64,000 nucleotides of DNA from Owenia fusiformis (taxonomy: Eukaryota > Annelida > Polychaeta > Sabellida > Oweniidae), in the NCBI GenBank assembly GCA_903813345.2, contig CAIIXF020000009.1, positions 37,439,759-37,503,758 on the forward strand. The letters run 5' to 3'. The translations under genes and the position numbers were made by a program. Below, piece by piece: positions 25,680 to 37,530 of the stretch. The stretch's first letter is position 1, and every line of letters starts with the position of its first letter. The notes under the pieces were generated by a model. That model made no database searches. It was not told where the DNA came from and worked only from the letters and a program-made list of their open reading frames with translations.

Positions 25680-28600
25680 TCAAATAAACTTCCGTATTTC
25701 ACACAGAATAGTGTCTCTCAACTCTGTAATATCTGGTGTGATGTTCTGTGGGACTCCCTGAAAATACATATTTAAAATTGGTAATCATGGTTTCAGGAAA
25801 GATTCACAATTAGAAATTGGTTTATATATGATAAATACTAGATGTAGTACAATAACATTGCGAGTATCTTGGAAGTACACATGACTGAATATCAAGATTT
25901 TTAATTTCCAATGGGTATTGACTTCATTTTGCTTGAACTATTTTTAAATCATCAAATACCCATTAAAATGAATTTGATAGCACCTAGTATATTTTGAGAA
26001 GATTATTTACAGTCATAGTTATAATATGTATAGGTAGTCTTGCATCAAGCCCTCACGCTCTACTATTTATTTCCTTGTACAAAGGGGGGGGGGGTAGGTT
26101 CGCCCAAACCCTCTGAACCCCCTGGCTACGGGCCTTTGTATGCAAGTGGTTGGTGATAATTGGTACACAAGGTCTTAATGCAAGACTAGACCCAATGCCA
26201 TTGTGGCGATTTAAGAATTTACATGTCTGTGTATTTACATTTTTTGTATTCTATTGAATACAATAAAAAAAAAATGCAAGACTAGTGATAAAGAACTTGA
26301 CAATTTTACCATGAAGATGTCCCTCATGAAGGCAGCGACAAAATAGCCACAGTCAACACTATTCTGCTGCAAAGGCACATTCTACAATTTAAAATAAATA
26401 TAGTTATGGACAAACAAAAATGTGCTATGAGGTACTCTTAACCTGTAAATCTTTTTGGCTTTTTAGAAATCAAATTCTTGTAAAAATTGACTGCTTGTAA
26501 CCTTGTTATGAAACAATCACCTAACAAATGATCCAACTGTCACCACATTACAGGATGTATGAGAGCAGGTATGTTGCTAGATGCAATTATGTAGGATACT
26601 TATACAAAGGAAACTAAAAATAAAATAATTTCAAACCTTCTCCAGAACATAATGCATTTTCTCTTCCTTAAATGGAAAAATGCGTCCACATACTGCTTGC
26701 AGAAATCTGCAATAACATTGTTGTCAAATTCATAAAATTGTATTCCAAATTTTGAACCACCATACAGATCATCAACATAACAGTGAAGCAAATCCCACTG
26801 AACATATTATACAGTGGCAGTAATATTGATTATTTAAGTGCATACCAGTCAAGAAAACCAAACCCCATATATCCCAAAACCATGATCTAAGGTGAAAATA
26901 AACAATGTCCAATACCCCCTTTCCCCCACCATTCAAGAACCAATATCACAATCCAAGACCAGAACACCAAGGAACATTTCATTCATACTGAAGTCATTAC
27001 AATACATGTTGAAGAAGCCCTGATAGTAGTATAAGTAGTATTTGCATAAATGTAGTTGGATGTGTGTCTACACATCCAAGGAAACATACAATGAATGGAC
27101 AGAGGCATACTCTATCTCCCTTAACTTTATCAATTATGGGATATTCAGTTCACCAATTAAGTCATGGGTTTGTAATAAAAGTTTTCTTACCTTTGGAATG
27201 CATTAAAGGCATGTTTATGTCGTCTTCTCTTCATAGTAGCTGACTGACCCAATGAGTCATATCCATGAATGGAACTGTAAAAGCAAATTTGATTGTTTTT
27301 GTGAACTTGATTTTTCAATATAAAATCAGCCATGAACCTTCAACCGACACATAAACAAAATTGAACTTCAGATAACATGGAGTAGACAGGTCCTCAATAA
27401 ACTACTGTAATATAGTAGCCAGCACAGATGAATTGTCAATGGCCCTGAATATAAACATGACAAAATACTTTATACTATACACAAAATAAATACTGTACGC
27501 CCGGTATTTTTCATGTGCGATTTAGTTTCGTGCTTTTCGCGACTGTGTTAAAATCGCGAAAATCAATCGTCGCGAATTTCGTCAATTAAAGGCTGAGGTG
27601 CAACATGCCGTTGACTAAGATCTAGAAATTGTAAATCTTATCCAAATATGACATTGGGTGTAATCACTGTAGATAAGGTAAACTAGTTTACAGAGCTTGA
27701 GGATTCAGAGAATAATGGAATGTAAACCTTTGAAATCCGCGAAATTTAATGGCCGCGAAATTGGTATTTCTCAGAATAATACCGGGCGTACAGTAAATAG
27801 TCAAAGCATTTATTTACATTGAAATACTTACTGGTCAGCCTTTTGGTATTCAAGAAGAAACCAGTGGTTATTCTCACTACAATTAGAAATTTTTTACTTT
27901 TTTCAACATTTGAGTTTTGAAATAAGGATAAAACTGCAGAAAGAGAGTAAAATTCTATGTGCTATAATTTAAAAAACAAACTCTGCAATGTACATGAACC
28001 TGGTCTAACTTCACATCATGTTCAAATATTTAACACTTCTTTGACATGTTCATACAATGAATTAATAAGTTTTCAAGTTTTATATCATACATACCAAACA
28101 GGAAGTAGAATTCTCTCAGGAGGACTCAAGAACCTCTTGTTCCATATCTGGATGACCTGTTTGACTTGCATAACTGGCACATCCTCTACTGGTCCATTGA
28201 AGCCCCCTTTATAAATCAAATGAAATAAACCCAGTCAATAACCGGATTCCTACCATAGTAAATCAACAAGCAACATTTTAAACATTCTTTCCTAATTAAG
28301 ACACATAGATCGGACCCCATTTAAATACATGAGCTATTATCAATGATATTGCAATAAATGTTAGACATCCCATATAGGTATGCATTACCAATCAACTGAG
28401 AGTAATCTCCTGCAAGGATCATTGCCATGAGGTTTGTTGGTAAAATGCAGGTTCTGGTGTTCCTACTTGGAAGTTCCAAGCAACCACTAAGAAACCTGAA
28501 AGTATTAATGATGAGTCAGGATATATGCCCTTTTGTACATGTACATCACTTAAATGTTTGTGAAATATGTTTTTACTAGTCCTAATTTTTCAAATCTTTA

Positions 28601-31600
28601 GAAAATCATTATACATCTACAGTGTCTCATGTTGCTTATGAACTTAACATTGATTTAATCCATTTAGTACTGTAGATACACTTAATTTGGCTACCGCTTT
28701 AATTTGACGGATTGGCGGATTGAAAAATCCGCCAAATTAAAAATCCGCCAATTTTCAGGTGTATTTTGGAAAATCTCAAAATCACTGAAACTTAACTAAG
28801 ATTCCACTTGTGTAAGCCTTCCTATTTGGATTTCATTGCTATACCAAGACTTACTGTAAGTTATACACATGAATCTGAAATGTTTATTTCCCAGATCAAT
28901 GATAAAACTTAAACATAGTCCTGAATCCGCCAAATTAAATAGCCGCCAATATGTGAAATTGAGCAAATCTGCCAAATTAAGTAGCGTCAAATTAAGTGTA
29001 TCTACAGTATGATGAAGGACTTTTTATTATTAGAGAAAGAAAAACATAGCTTGAAAATGTTTAATGAAATAATTAGGATAAAGGTAATTAGGAATACCTA
29101 ATATGAAAATCCATTATATTAGAGGTTGCAGTCTCGCCTGGCAGTACACTATCCAGATCTGTTTGGTACAGATCTACCCCAGGTTCTAAATGAACAAGTA
29201 CCTTTCTCTGTACCTAGAATATAAGTAATAAGTAAATAAATAAAGAAGATAAAAAATTTTCAATATAGAATAAATAAATCCATACCTGAAAGGCACTTAA
29301 AAGGGAGAAGAATAAGTGCCAAAATAGTACCATGGGTACTTGACTCTCATGGGAAGGTTTTCCCAAAACAAGAAATAATTTTGAAATCTAATAAGAAAAG
29401 TATGTGAAACAAAATCTTATTCTACAATCTATAAGTGGCTATTTACAATTTGCTTGAATATCAATTTCTGGCACAATATAGATATAACAATAAGACAATG
29501 ATATAGACCTTACTGTACATATGCCCATCATATATATCTCTACATGTATAACTTTTATACAGTATTTTAAAGTAAGGTTTCATTGATCATCTATTAGAAT
29601 TACAGGGTGTCAAATACTTGGTACCATGTATCTTGGCTTTGCCTGTAGAGGAGGGAGGGACTTAATTGACACCCTATATATATATGTTGGAATCAGAAGA
29701 GACTTTAATATCTTTTATATTAGCTTCAGTAGAAATCATATAGAATAATAGCTAACAATAATAATAGCTAGATTATTTTACTTATTGTGTTACATATGGC
29801 ACTCACTTTAGGGGATACTTCAGCATTTGACCCTCGTCCATTTTCTTTTGTAGAATCTTCAACTTCCTAAAATTCAATTCAACAATACAATTTAGTCCTG
29901 TAAAATAGTGCTATGTGTACTGGTGCTCAACAATTATAGTGGAGGCCATTTTGAATTTTTGAAAGATATTTTTGCTAAACTTGTAAACTAATTTATGAAC
30001 TAAGTTACCTATACAATGAAGTAAATTCACACAATACTATTTCAGCATTTGCAAGCATTCTGTAGTGTTTCAGCATATTTTGCCTAAAAGTTTACACTTT
30101 ATTGTTAACCTTTAAACTTAACTACATATATAATCTTAACAAGCCATCTATGTGTTTCCAGACAGACAAACACACAGACGGACGGACGGACGGACAGACA
30201 GACGGACGAACGGACAAATGGACAAATGGACAGACAGACAGTCAGACATTTAAATAAGCTCACATTAGACAATATTAGATAAACTCTCTGCAACACCATT
30301 CATTAGCATGTTTCAATTAGGTACTCACTTCAGGAGATACATGGCAAGGTGACCCTTGTTCCTCTGGCGAAGAGATGGTTGATGAAGTTTTATTTGTAGA
30401 ATCATCTTCCTGAAAATAGACATGATTATTAAGTTTATATGACCATATATGAACAAGTTGATATGAACATGTTAATAGGTCAATAGTCAAGAAAAAGATA
30501 TCCACACCAAGCTTAAAAATGATAAAACATAATAATGTATTCTTTTATATAATAAGGCAATACATATATAATACATAGAGGTTCTTGTACGAGTACCTGT
30601 GCAAGATCGTCCATTCTTGATGAGTTTTGATAATTCTTCTTTATCGAGTTGCAGATGAGACAAAGAAACATTATCTAAGCGATGGATGGTATTGCGCATA
30701 TACAAGTACAAGAAAGATGGCATTATCTTGCATGGGGTAAAGATAGCTGTATCTTTATTAGTCATATGTGAAAATACAATCTCATAATAAAAAGATGATT
30801 GCTTAATATATATATTTACACACCTCCTTAAAAACTCTTTTAGAGGCCTTGTATAGTTGTTGCAGTTCTTCCTGCGAATGGTGAAATGTGGTGGCCTTTG
30901 TCCCTACATGACCATCTGGAAATGTGACATTTGCCGCTTCTGCAAATAACATACAAGCAGAATATGTGAATAATGTAATATGCTGGAAATCTTTTAAGCA
31001 TGGCAATGGGGGTTAAATTTATGAAGTGCAACCTTCAATAATGTATTTCCCCCAAAAGATTATTGTTTGAGTTTCTTAGATAGGTAATTATAGAATATTT
31101 TTTCCTCAGTCTTGGTATTCTTCCCAAATGCCTCTTAAATTAGAGATTTTCCCCTATGCATAAATGCAAAGGAAAATGTCATGATATGATGTAATTTTGT
31201 GATATTAAATATCAGAATTAAATTCTTTAAGCTAGGTTTTGCCCTAAACAGGGGTGGGGGGGGGTTCTGGTGTTTATTTTCTTCCAGTACAGTGTATATG
31301 ATTAGATACTAATGCTACAGATACTAAACATATACTAATGTTAACTTACTACAACCATTAACACTGCAAAATGGAATGTCAGTGGGCCACCAGAATGGCT
31401 TCTTCAACCATGTTTGTTTACGAGAAGCTGGCTCTGAAATCATACCCATGATTTTATTAAATTTAACTTCTTGAAAAATCAAACAATTCTTCAACTATGG
31501 TGCAGATGGTTATTTCCCTAATAAGCTAAGATACTGTATAGTGGTATTTCATACTATTTTTGGTTTTTTGCAACAAATACAGTTAGCAATGATGATAGCA

Positions 31601-34113
31601 ATAATATCATTATTCCTTAATGCTCACTTTAATAGTAGGTAATAAACATGACATTGTCATGTTTCTTCTAATAAACTCACTGTTAGTATGCTTGACCACT
31701 TCGGTAATCATAACCCTAAGGTGATCACTGTACCTCTTGCTTGGGTCCACTTCCAAGTTTTCCTCAAGGTCAGCAATATATTCTATTGCAAAACATAAAT
31801 AAATATATCATATTAACTAGTGATATATAATATCACATGAATGTTATACAAATAATTGTTGAATATCAAATATTTTAGTCTTGCTGCAATACTATGAAGC
31901 CCCCCCCCCCCATTTCTACTTCACATTCACGTGGGAGGGGTTCAGGACCTTAAGCAAGACTATAAAAATTTCTAATCATTCAACAACAAATTAAAAACAT
32001 GTAAAATATGTTGTCTCTAATTTGTTGCCATGGTAACACAAAACATTACAAATTGGAACACGTAGGACAATTTGTAACCATAATTAACATGTCATGAGTG
32101 CTTATTTATTATTTCATGCACTGCTGTCATGTGAAATACTGTGTTTGGATTGGCTGGTATTGGATACACCTTGCATAGCTATGTGTGAAAATGTTATTTA
32201 CTATACTTGTATCCACAATTTGAACACAAAATGAACACCACATATGCAATTTAATAAACTAAATTCAATTTAAAGCATTAAAAATTCATGCATTTTAATT
32301 TGATGTCCTTGTATGTTCACACATCACCAATAAAGATATACTGTATATTACAAAACATAAAGATAACAATGCATTAAGTAATCAGTAAATGATTGAATCG
32401 TGTATTATGATGATGATGATTAATTGAGAGAAAATACATTTGGATTGAGAGATACAGCGTCATCTTTTGTCAATGAATGATATTGAACTTACCTCTTATA
32501 TCTTCATCTGTTAATGAGGTTTTCTCATTTCCACTGCCACTTGAGGCATTATCTTTAACATGTGAAACAGTTAAGGCCTCACGTACATCAGGATTTTCCC
32601 CCAAGCTTGCTAAGGCTGGTGTGCTACCTATACAATATAAAAGACTGATGTCAATATGTGATAAAAAATGGAGATGGACCTATCCATGGAGTCACAAATC
32701 CCAATTACCAAAATATTCATTGGACTGTACATGTCAAAATTTACACCAAGAGTGTAAAAGCCATGAATTATAAATTGACAATACAATATTTGTGATCAAT
32801 CTAGACTAAGGTAACCTTATTTTGGACAGATCTCTATTCTTTAAATCATGGTGAATTCCAACATAGGTAGTCATTCTTAATTTTTGTGAGGCAAGAATAA
32901 GATGCCCTAATTGAAATGGTCTCTAAAATAAAATGTATGTTTGAATACAATACGAAAATTTCAAACAAAAATACTGAGTGATCGATACTTATTACTTTGG
33001 TTATTTATGGTGCATATTTTGAAAAGTTTTGCGTTTTTACAACTAAACATAATTAATTTTTCAGCCCAAAAAAAAATACATCTACTGATGTTTGAGTCAT
33101 GCTCTGAACAGACTGCCTGACAGACGGAACGCTTCACAATATTCCTTCAGAACTTTGTTCGTTTGGATAATTATGTACCAGTGAAATCGAACTTCTAAAA
33201 TTAAAATAAATCTAGCAAGTACATTTATTAAACCATTTTATTCAGGACCATCCATGTAAAAAAACAAGCACTCACTTATTGTATTCACAGACCCATTGTC
33301 ATAATAAGCTACAACAAATGGAATGCCAGCCCTCTCTCCAAGTTCTTTAATCTAAAACAATATAAGGACATTTCATATTTCATTCAAATTGTGTCACAGA
33401 CAATATCAGAGAAGAAATTAGTTTTCAGAAATCAGTCCAAATCAGTTTTATTACACTTCTAAGGATCTACAAATTGCGATAGTCGTTTCGTGCCATCTTG
33501 TGATCCATCAGAGAAACAATAATACATTGACTAATTTGATGATGTCATTGGTCGTAGGTTGCAATATGTCAATGCAAAAAAAAGTATAAGCTTATTGCTA
33601 ATTTTGAAAAAGTACAAATAGGGATTTTGTGGATCCTCATGTTTCTGAATTCAACAGATTTAAGGGCATCATGTACAGTAAAACGTGTCTTAATAAACAC
33701 ATACATCTAGTGAACACTTGTTTCTAGATGACACTCTTTCTCTGCATATACTTTACTAGGTCTCTACAACTTCTGTATAACTTACCCTCTCTAGTGAACA
33801 CCTACCTCCAGTGAACACATTTTTGTGGTTCAATATGTGTTCAATGTACACATGTTTCACTGTTCAATCGATATTCCTTTATCATTTCATATTAAATAAT
33901 TTCCATTTTTCTTACCCCTCATATTCAATATCCCATATTAAGCAACACAACCATTGAGAATAAATCTTTAAATTATTTAAATGAGTAGTTTAATTAAATA
34001 ATTATAACTTTTATCAAACTCACCTCTCTTCTAAGCTGATTCAATTTAGCTTTTTTCCATCTTCTCCTTTTTCTGGTATCTGAAATATATTCACCAGTGT
34101 ATTTTGGTTTCAT
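25680..34113 (-). CDS. Ulp1/SENP-like C48 cysteine protease, transposon-associated
   Basis: Exons in transcript order: 34024-34113, 33276-33351, 32493-32627, 31681-31782, 31350-31433, 30824-30939, 30329-30409, 29807-29866, 29331-29387, 29098-29213, 28389-28495, 28095-28206, 27832-27876, 27191-27274, 26637-26706, 26310-26381, 25680-25757. All phases join, giving about 494 residues. The N-terminus is very basic (RKRRRWKKAK) and probably binds DNA or directs nuclear import. Near 150 comes KKPFWWPTDIPF, a Trp-rich motif whose function I do not know. The C-terminal 230 residues are a Ulp1-type peptidase: DFHIRFL, then NNHWFLL (catalytic His, about 382), YDSLG (Asp, about 399) and PLQQNSVDCGYFV (oxyanion Gln about 450, nucleophile Cys about 456). 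No break is visible, so the protease should be active if expressed. Such proteases remove SUMO or ubiquitin-like proteins, and they also accompany several large eukaryotic DNA transposons. Confidence 0.82.
26083..26137. repeat. Single end of the GGCCCGTAGCC repeat family
   Basis: A G run is followed by CCCCCTGGCTACGGGCC. It matches the ends of the elements at 34629-34810 and 36092-36308. It lies in an intron of the protease gene; only one end is recognisable. Confidence 0.6.
27491..27795. mobile_element. 305-bp MITE with TACTGTACGCCCGGTATT ends
   Basis: The left end TACTGTACGCCCGGTATT and its perfect inverted complement at 27778-27795 bound the element. Subterminal CGCGAAA and CGCGAATTTCG motifs repeat in both orientations. 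It lies between the exons at 27191-27274 and 27832-27876 of the protease gene, ending only 36 bp from the latter, and has no coding frame. Confidence 0.82.
28668..29009. mobile_element. 342-bp MITE with TACTGTAGATACACTTAA ends
   Basis: The left end TACTGTAGATACACTTAA and its inverted copy at the right are followed inward by repeated GCCAAATTAA and CCGCCAAATTAA motifs. A related 173-bp element lies at 42668-42840. It sits in a protease-gene intron. Confidence 0.8.
30166..30245. repeat. (GACG)n/(GACA)n microsatellite
   Basis: A tract of GACGGACGGACG passing into GACAGACA, in an intron of the protease gene. The same tetranucleotide forms the 3' tract of the pearl-like elements at 53677-54612 and 61417-62541, so this may be a remnant of one. 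Confidence 0.8.
33676..33862. mobile_element. Short relative of the CAGTAAAACCTG TIR element
   Basis: It begins CAGTAAAACGTGTCTTAAT and ends in the inverted form CATGTTTCACTG. The interior has CTAGTGAACACC motifs like those at 22468-22976. The left flank is TA; the right flank has diverged. It lies in a protease-gene intron. Confidence 0.6.
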
Positions 34114-34628
34114 GCTGGAATTTTTACTTTATTCAGATAGGAGTTACAACTAGCCCAAGGTCATCAGAAACTAATAGAGTGACTGTGAGGTGTGTCATCA
34201 ATCAGCTAAATCACCCAAATAACCAGATTGCATGACAGACTTGTAAACAAAGAGTGTAATTGATACTGTACAGTTCAGTGTTTACTACACTGTACATTAT
34301 ATCAGTACATTCATAGATGCTCCCTGGGGATTATCACACCTATATTTTTATTAAGTATGATCCCAAAACAAACATTTTGAAAAAAAAGAAAACAACAACC
34401 AAAAGGATCAAAAATTGGCCAATTTTATTTGTGAGGCAAATTTATATTAAAGCGATTCGAAGTGACACTATTAAGACAACTTAAGACAATATTTTCACTG
34501 TTTCAGTTGAAAAAAATGATGATTAAATTTTTAATTGTACATTGTTGGTGAGGCAATTACATCACATTGCCTTAAACCCCCCAAATGAACATGCACTTTA
34601 TCTGAGGGTTAACAAATTGGACTTTTGG
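34114..34628. other. Upstream region of the protease gene
   Basis: No exon, TATA box or repeat is clearly supported. Promoter function for the minus-strand protease is likely by position only. Confidence 0.35.
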
Positions 34629-34810
34629 CAGGCCCGTAGCCAGGGGGGGTTCGCAGGCCAAAAATTCTTTCAAAATCATGCAGTTTTTGACCATTTTGAG
34701 CACTTCTCTAGTGATTTTAGCCTAATTTGGGCCAAAATTGTCAAATGTGAACCCCCCCTGGAAATTTTTGAAAATTGAACCCCCCTTGGCAAATCCTGGC
34801 TACGGGCCTG
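34629..34810. mobile_element. 182-bp MITE with CAGGCCCGTAGCCAGG ends
   Basis: CAGGCCCGTAGCCAGG at the left is matched by the inverted CCTGGCTACGGGCCTG at the right. The interior has C-rich and G-rich runs such as GAACCCCCC in both halves. Another copy lies at 36092-36308 and a half copy at 26083-26137. Confidence 0.78.
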
Positions 34811-35066
34811 TTTGGTATGGCTAATTTTGCAACTGGTATGGAATAAATGGCCATATAATATGCCTGAGGGTTTATGGCATACAATGTTTAATGTTTACAA
34901 AATTTGGCGGTGGGGGGGGGGTCCTAGGCTAAACCATTAGATATCAATATGTTTGGATACCAGCCTGTCAAACTTCAATGTGTTCCTAAACCACCAAAAT
35001 AACAACCATCAGACAATTGCCCCTGGGTGCGATTGCCATACATCAAAAGTTGTAATGTCAAAAAAG

Positions 35067-35960
35067 GGGTTTATGAAAAACACCGACCGCTGACCACCGA
35101 CCAGTCACTCTCCACAGTTGGGTACATGAGGTCGGTGGTCGGCTGATGGTCTTTTACACAAAGATGAAGAAATGCAAAATTAGAAGTAAAACTAAAACTG
35201 GGAATGCAATGACTATAGTACCTTTACTAGGTCGTGATTTAAAAACGTATAATTAATCATTTCAAATCACGATGAAAACGTTACATCGTCGTGGTGTGAA
35301 ATGACATATTTTTAAGTGATGTTTCAGTTGTTAGAAGACCAATTTCATCCTGGTTAGTCACTTTGGAAAAAAACGCACGTAACATTGCATTAAGTTCATT
35401 CATATGAAACGCAATAACAAAAACACACAAACATTGTCGATGTTGACGTTGTAACGTTATGTTTGATTTCTCAGTTGTTAAACGTCAACTGGTAAAAACT
35501 ACATTTGATATGACAAAAAAAGCTTTCTAATGGTGTACTGAAATCACTTTTAATCCCGATAAGAGAACGCATGTAACATTATATCGTGTTCAGTATTCAG
35601 TAGGCTATGACGATAACAAATCATTTTTGTTTCGAAATTGTTAAATTTCATTAAAAAGAAACGATAGGTTGGTTAATGATAGATTAGGACCTAAGGCAGG
35701 ACAATTAATCGAGAGGAGACGGTCATGCCCAATTTGTTTGCTTGCCATTCGTTGCAAGGTACAAAATCGGTAAAACGTTGCCTAGTCCAACGATTGACAT
35801 TCAAAATCAAATTATTAATATTTTAAGGCTACAAATATGTTCGGTCTTTTACATGATATGGTCGGTCTTTTACACATTTTCTCCAAACCCTGTTTTGAGG
35901 CTACCAGTGGAAAACACCGACCGGTCGGTGGTCGGTGGTTTCGGTCTTTTTCGTAACCCT
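35067..35960. mobile_element. 894-bp hAT-like non-autonomous element with 8-bp TSD
   Basis: The terminal sequences GGGTTTATGAAAAACACC and, inverted at the right, AGGGTTACGAAAAAGACC are followed inward by runs of GACC/CACCGACC. The element is flanked on both sides by CAAAAAAG (35059-35066 and 35961-35968), an 8-bp target duplication as made by hAT transposases. No transposase frame is present inside, so it depends on a partner in trans. Confidence 0.75.
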
Positions 35961-36091
35961 CAAAAAAGGTATATTGCACAGTGAACCCCCAAAAGAAAAT
36001 ACTGAATCATTTTAAAGTTGGTATAGCAATGAACACTTTTAAGTGCAGCCAAGATACTTGTCAGCCATTACATGCTGTGTACCCCCAGGGT

Positions 36092-36308
36092 CAGGCCCGT
36101 AGCCACCTGGCTGGGTGATGGGGTCCAAGTTCGAGCAACCTCGGCCCAGCCAAAATTTTTCTATTATTTTTCAATTCAGGGGACTTTCCAAGTGATTTTG
36201 GACAAAAATAGTAAAATATGTAACCCCCTAGATTTTTTGAAAAGTAAACCCCCCCCCAGGACCCCCCCCCCTTGGCCGGATAGTACTAGTGGCTACGGAC
36301 CGGGCCTG
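36092..36308. mobile_element. Second CAGGCCCGTAGCC MITE
   Basis: It starts CAGGCCCGTAGCCACC and ends with GTGGCTACGGACCGGGCC, where a few extra bases interrupt the terminal repeat. The internal AACCCCC runs match the element at 34629-34810. A diverged GACTACGGGTCTGG near 36465 may be another remnant. Confidence 0.7.
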
Positions 36309-36795
36309 TTGAGGGTTATGCAATACACTTACCTTAGCTTCACCTGTTACGCAGTTGAAAACACTCAGAGTAGATCTAGACATTGAGATTCTCAGCCATC
36401 TTCAAGTACGTCAGGAATCTTAAAAATTGACCCCTCGCCTTGCCAAGGCATTTGAGCCAAAGCTGACTACGGGTCTGGCAGGGCACCTACTCGATTCAGT
36501 TCAAGTGACATCTCACCCTATCGTAGCCGCTACTTACTTGACGTAGTTTATTATTATATTATAAAAATCATTCAAATTTTTTCATTTTAAGTTTACTGTT
36601 CCGCCCTTCGTGTTTGAAGAGCGGTTATATTGTCGCGAACTTGTCGCAATTTCTATTAACATTCACTGCTTTCTAAATGGGGTTTTCCTGTAATATAATT
36701 AAATAGGCCCCAATATCTTGTCAAATACATAAAAAATGCATATGATATGCCTATATTGCATATTTTTAAGTAAAGGTTTTAATGACGGATTTTAC

Positions 36796-37279
36796 TGAAT
36801 TCAACCAAGGTTGAACATTCTGAACGTACATTTAATACATGAGATGGCTTTAAAATCTCACGTGATACTTGATGCTGTAACGAGGTAGAATTGAAAGTTA
36901 AACGAGACTTATTTATAAGTTGAAGTTTGACTGGAATTCTACCGAGTTACACTGCATCAAGAGATTACGTGCCCGCCCTGGCTTTGAAACCCACCCCTCA
37001 GAAAACTTAGTTTCTGGATCAAGTTTGGGTTCAGACTTTGATAACCATTTAAGTTTTATGTCAGGTTAACCTCTTCATTTATTAACTTAGATTATTATAT
37101 TTAATATAATCATTAAGTTTTGAGTTGATCATCTGACCACTTTGGTTGTTAAAGTACTGAAGATCTAGATGTCCGCACATGCGCAATACCATCTCACGTA
37201 ATCTCTTGATGCAGTGTAACTCGGTAGAATTCCAGTCAAACTTCAACTTATAAATAAGTCTCGTTTAACTTTCAATTAT
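36796..37279. mobile_element. Nested inverted-repeat element upstream of CPSF4
   Basis: Arms 36889-36971 and 37196-37277 are almost perfect inverted complements of about 82 bp (both contain GAGACTTATTTATAAGTTGA or its complement), separated by about 225 bp. A weaker inverted pair lies inside the left arm itself, both starting CTCACGT and ending GGTAGAATT. The left edge carries the AACCAAGGTTGAAC motif shared with 8052-8069. Confidence 0.72.
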
Positions 37280-37451
37280 TAGCCACGTTGCATATGTTCT
37301 GTTCATTTCTTTAGTGTAAGTACTAATTTCACCAAATGAAAATAAATGTATACATTGTGGTTATTTAATTCTTTTAAAATGACTACCATAAACATAAGAT
37401 CATGGGAAAAATCCCATATTTTGTAGATTCCTGGTCCAGTATACCTTTTTG

Positions 37452-37530
37452 ATGAAACCATTAATCCACTCGATCCTGAACACACCTGTCTGGCTTTAGG
37501 TGTGTTCAGGATTGAGTGGATTGGTTTCAT
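37452..37530. ncRNA. 79-nt hairpin, pre-miRNA-like or small fold-back
   Basis: An arm starting ATGAAACCATTAATCC pairs with one ending GGATTGGTTTCAT. The stem is about 34 bp with one 3-nt bulge and one G-U pair, and the loop is about 10 nt. Its size and shape fit a microRNA precursor, but a recent inverted duplication would look the same. It lies about 400 bp upstream of CPSF4. Confidence 0.35.

Noticed and set aside
30597-30735. Open stretch containing LDKEELSKLIKNGRS, possibly an exon of the protease gene.
   Set aside because: Neighbouring exons join in phase without it, and its plausible frame ends in a phase that does not fit the next exon. Not included in the model.
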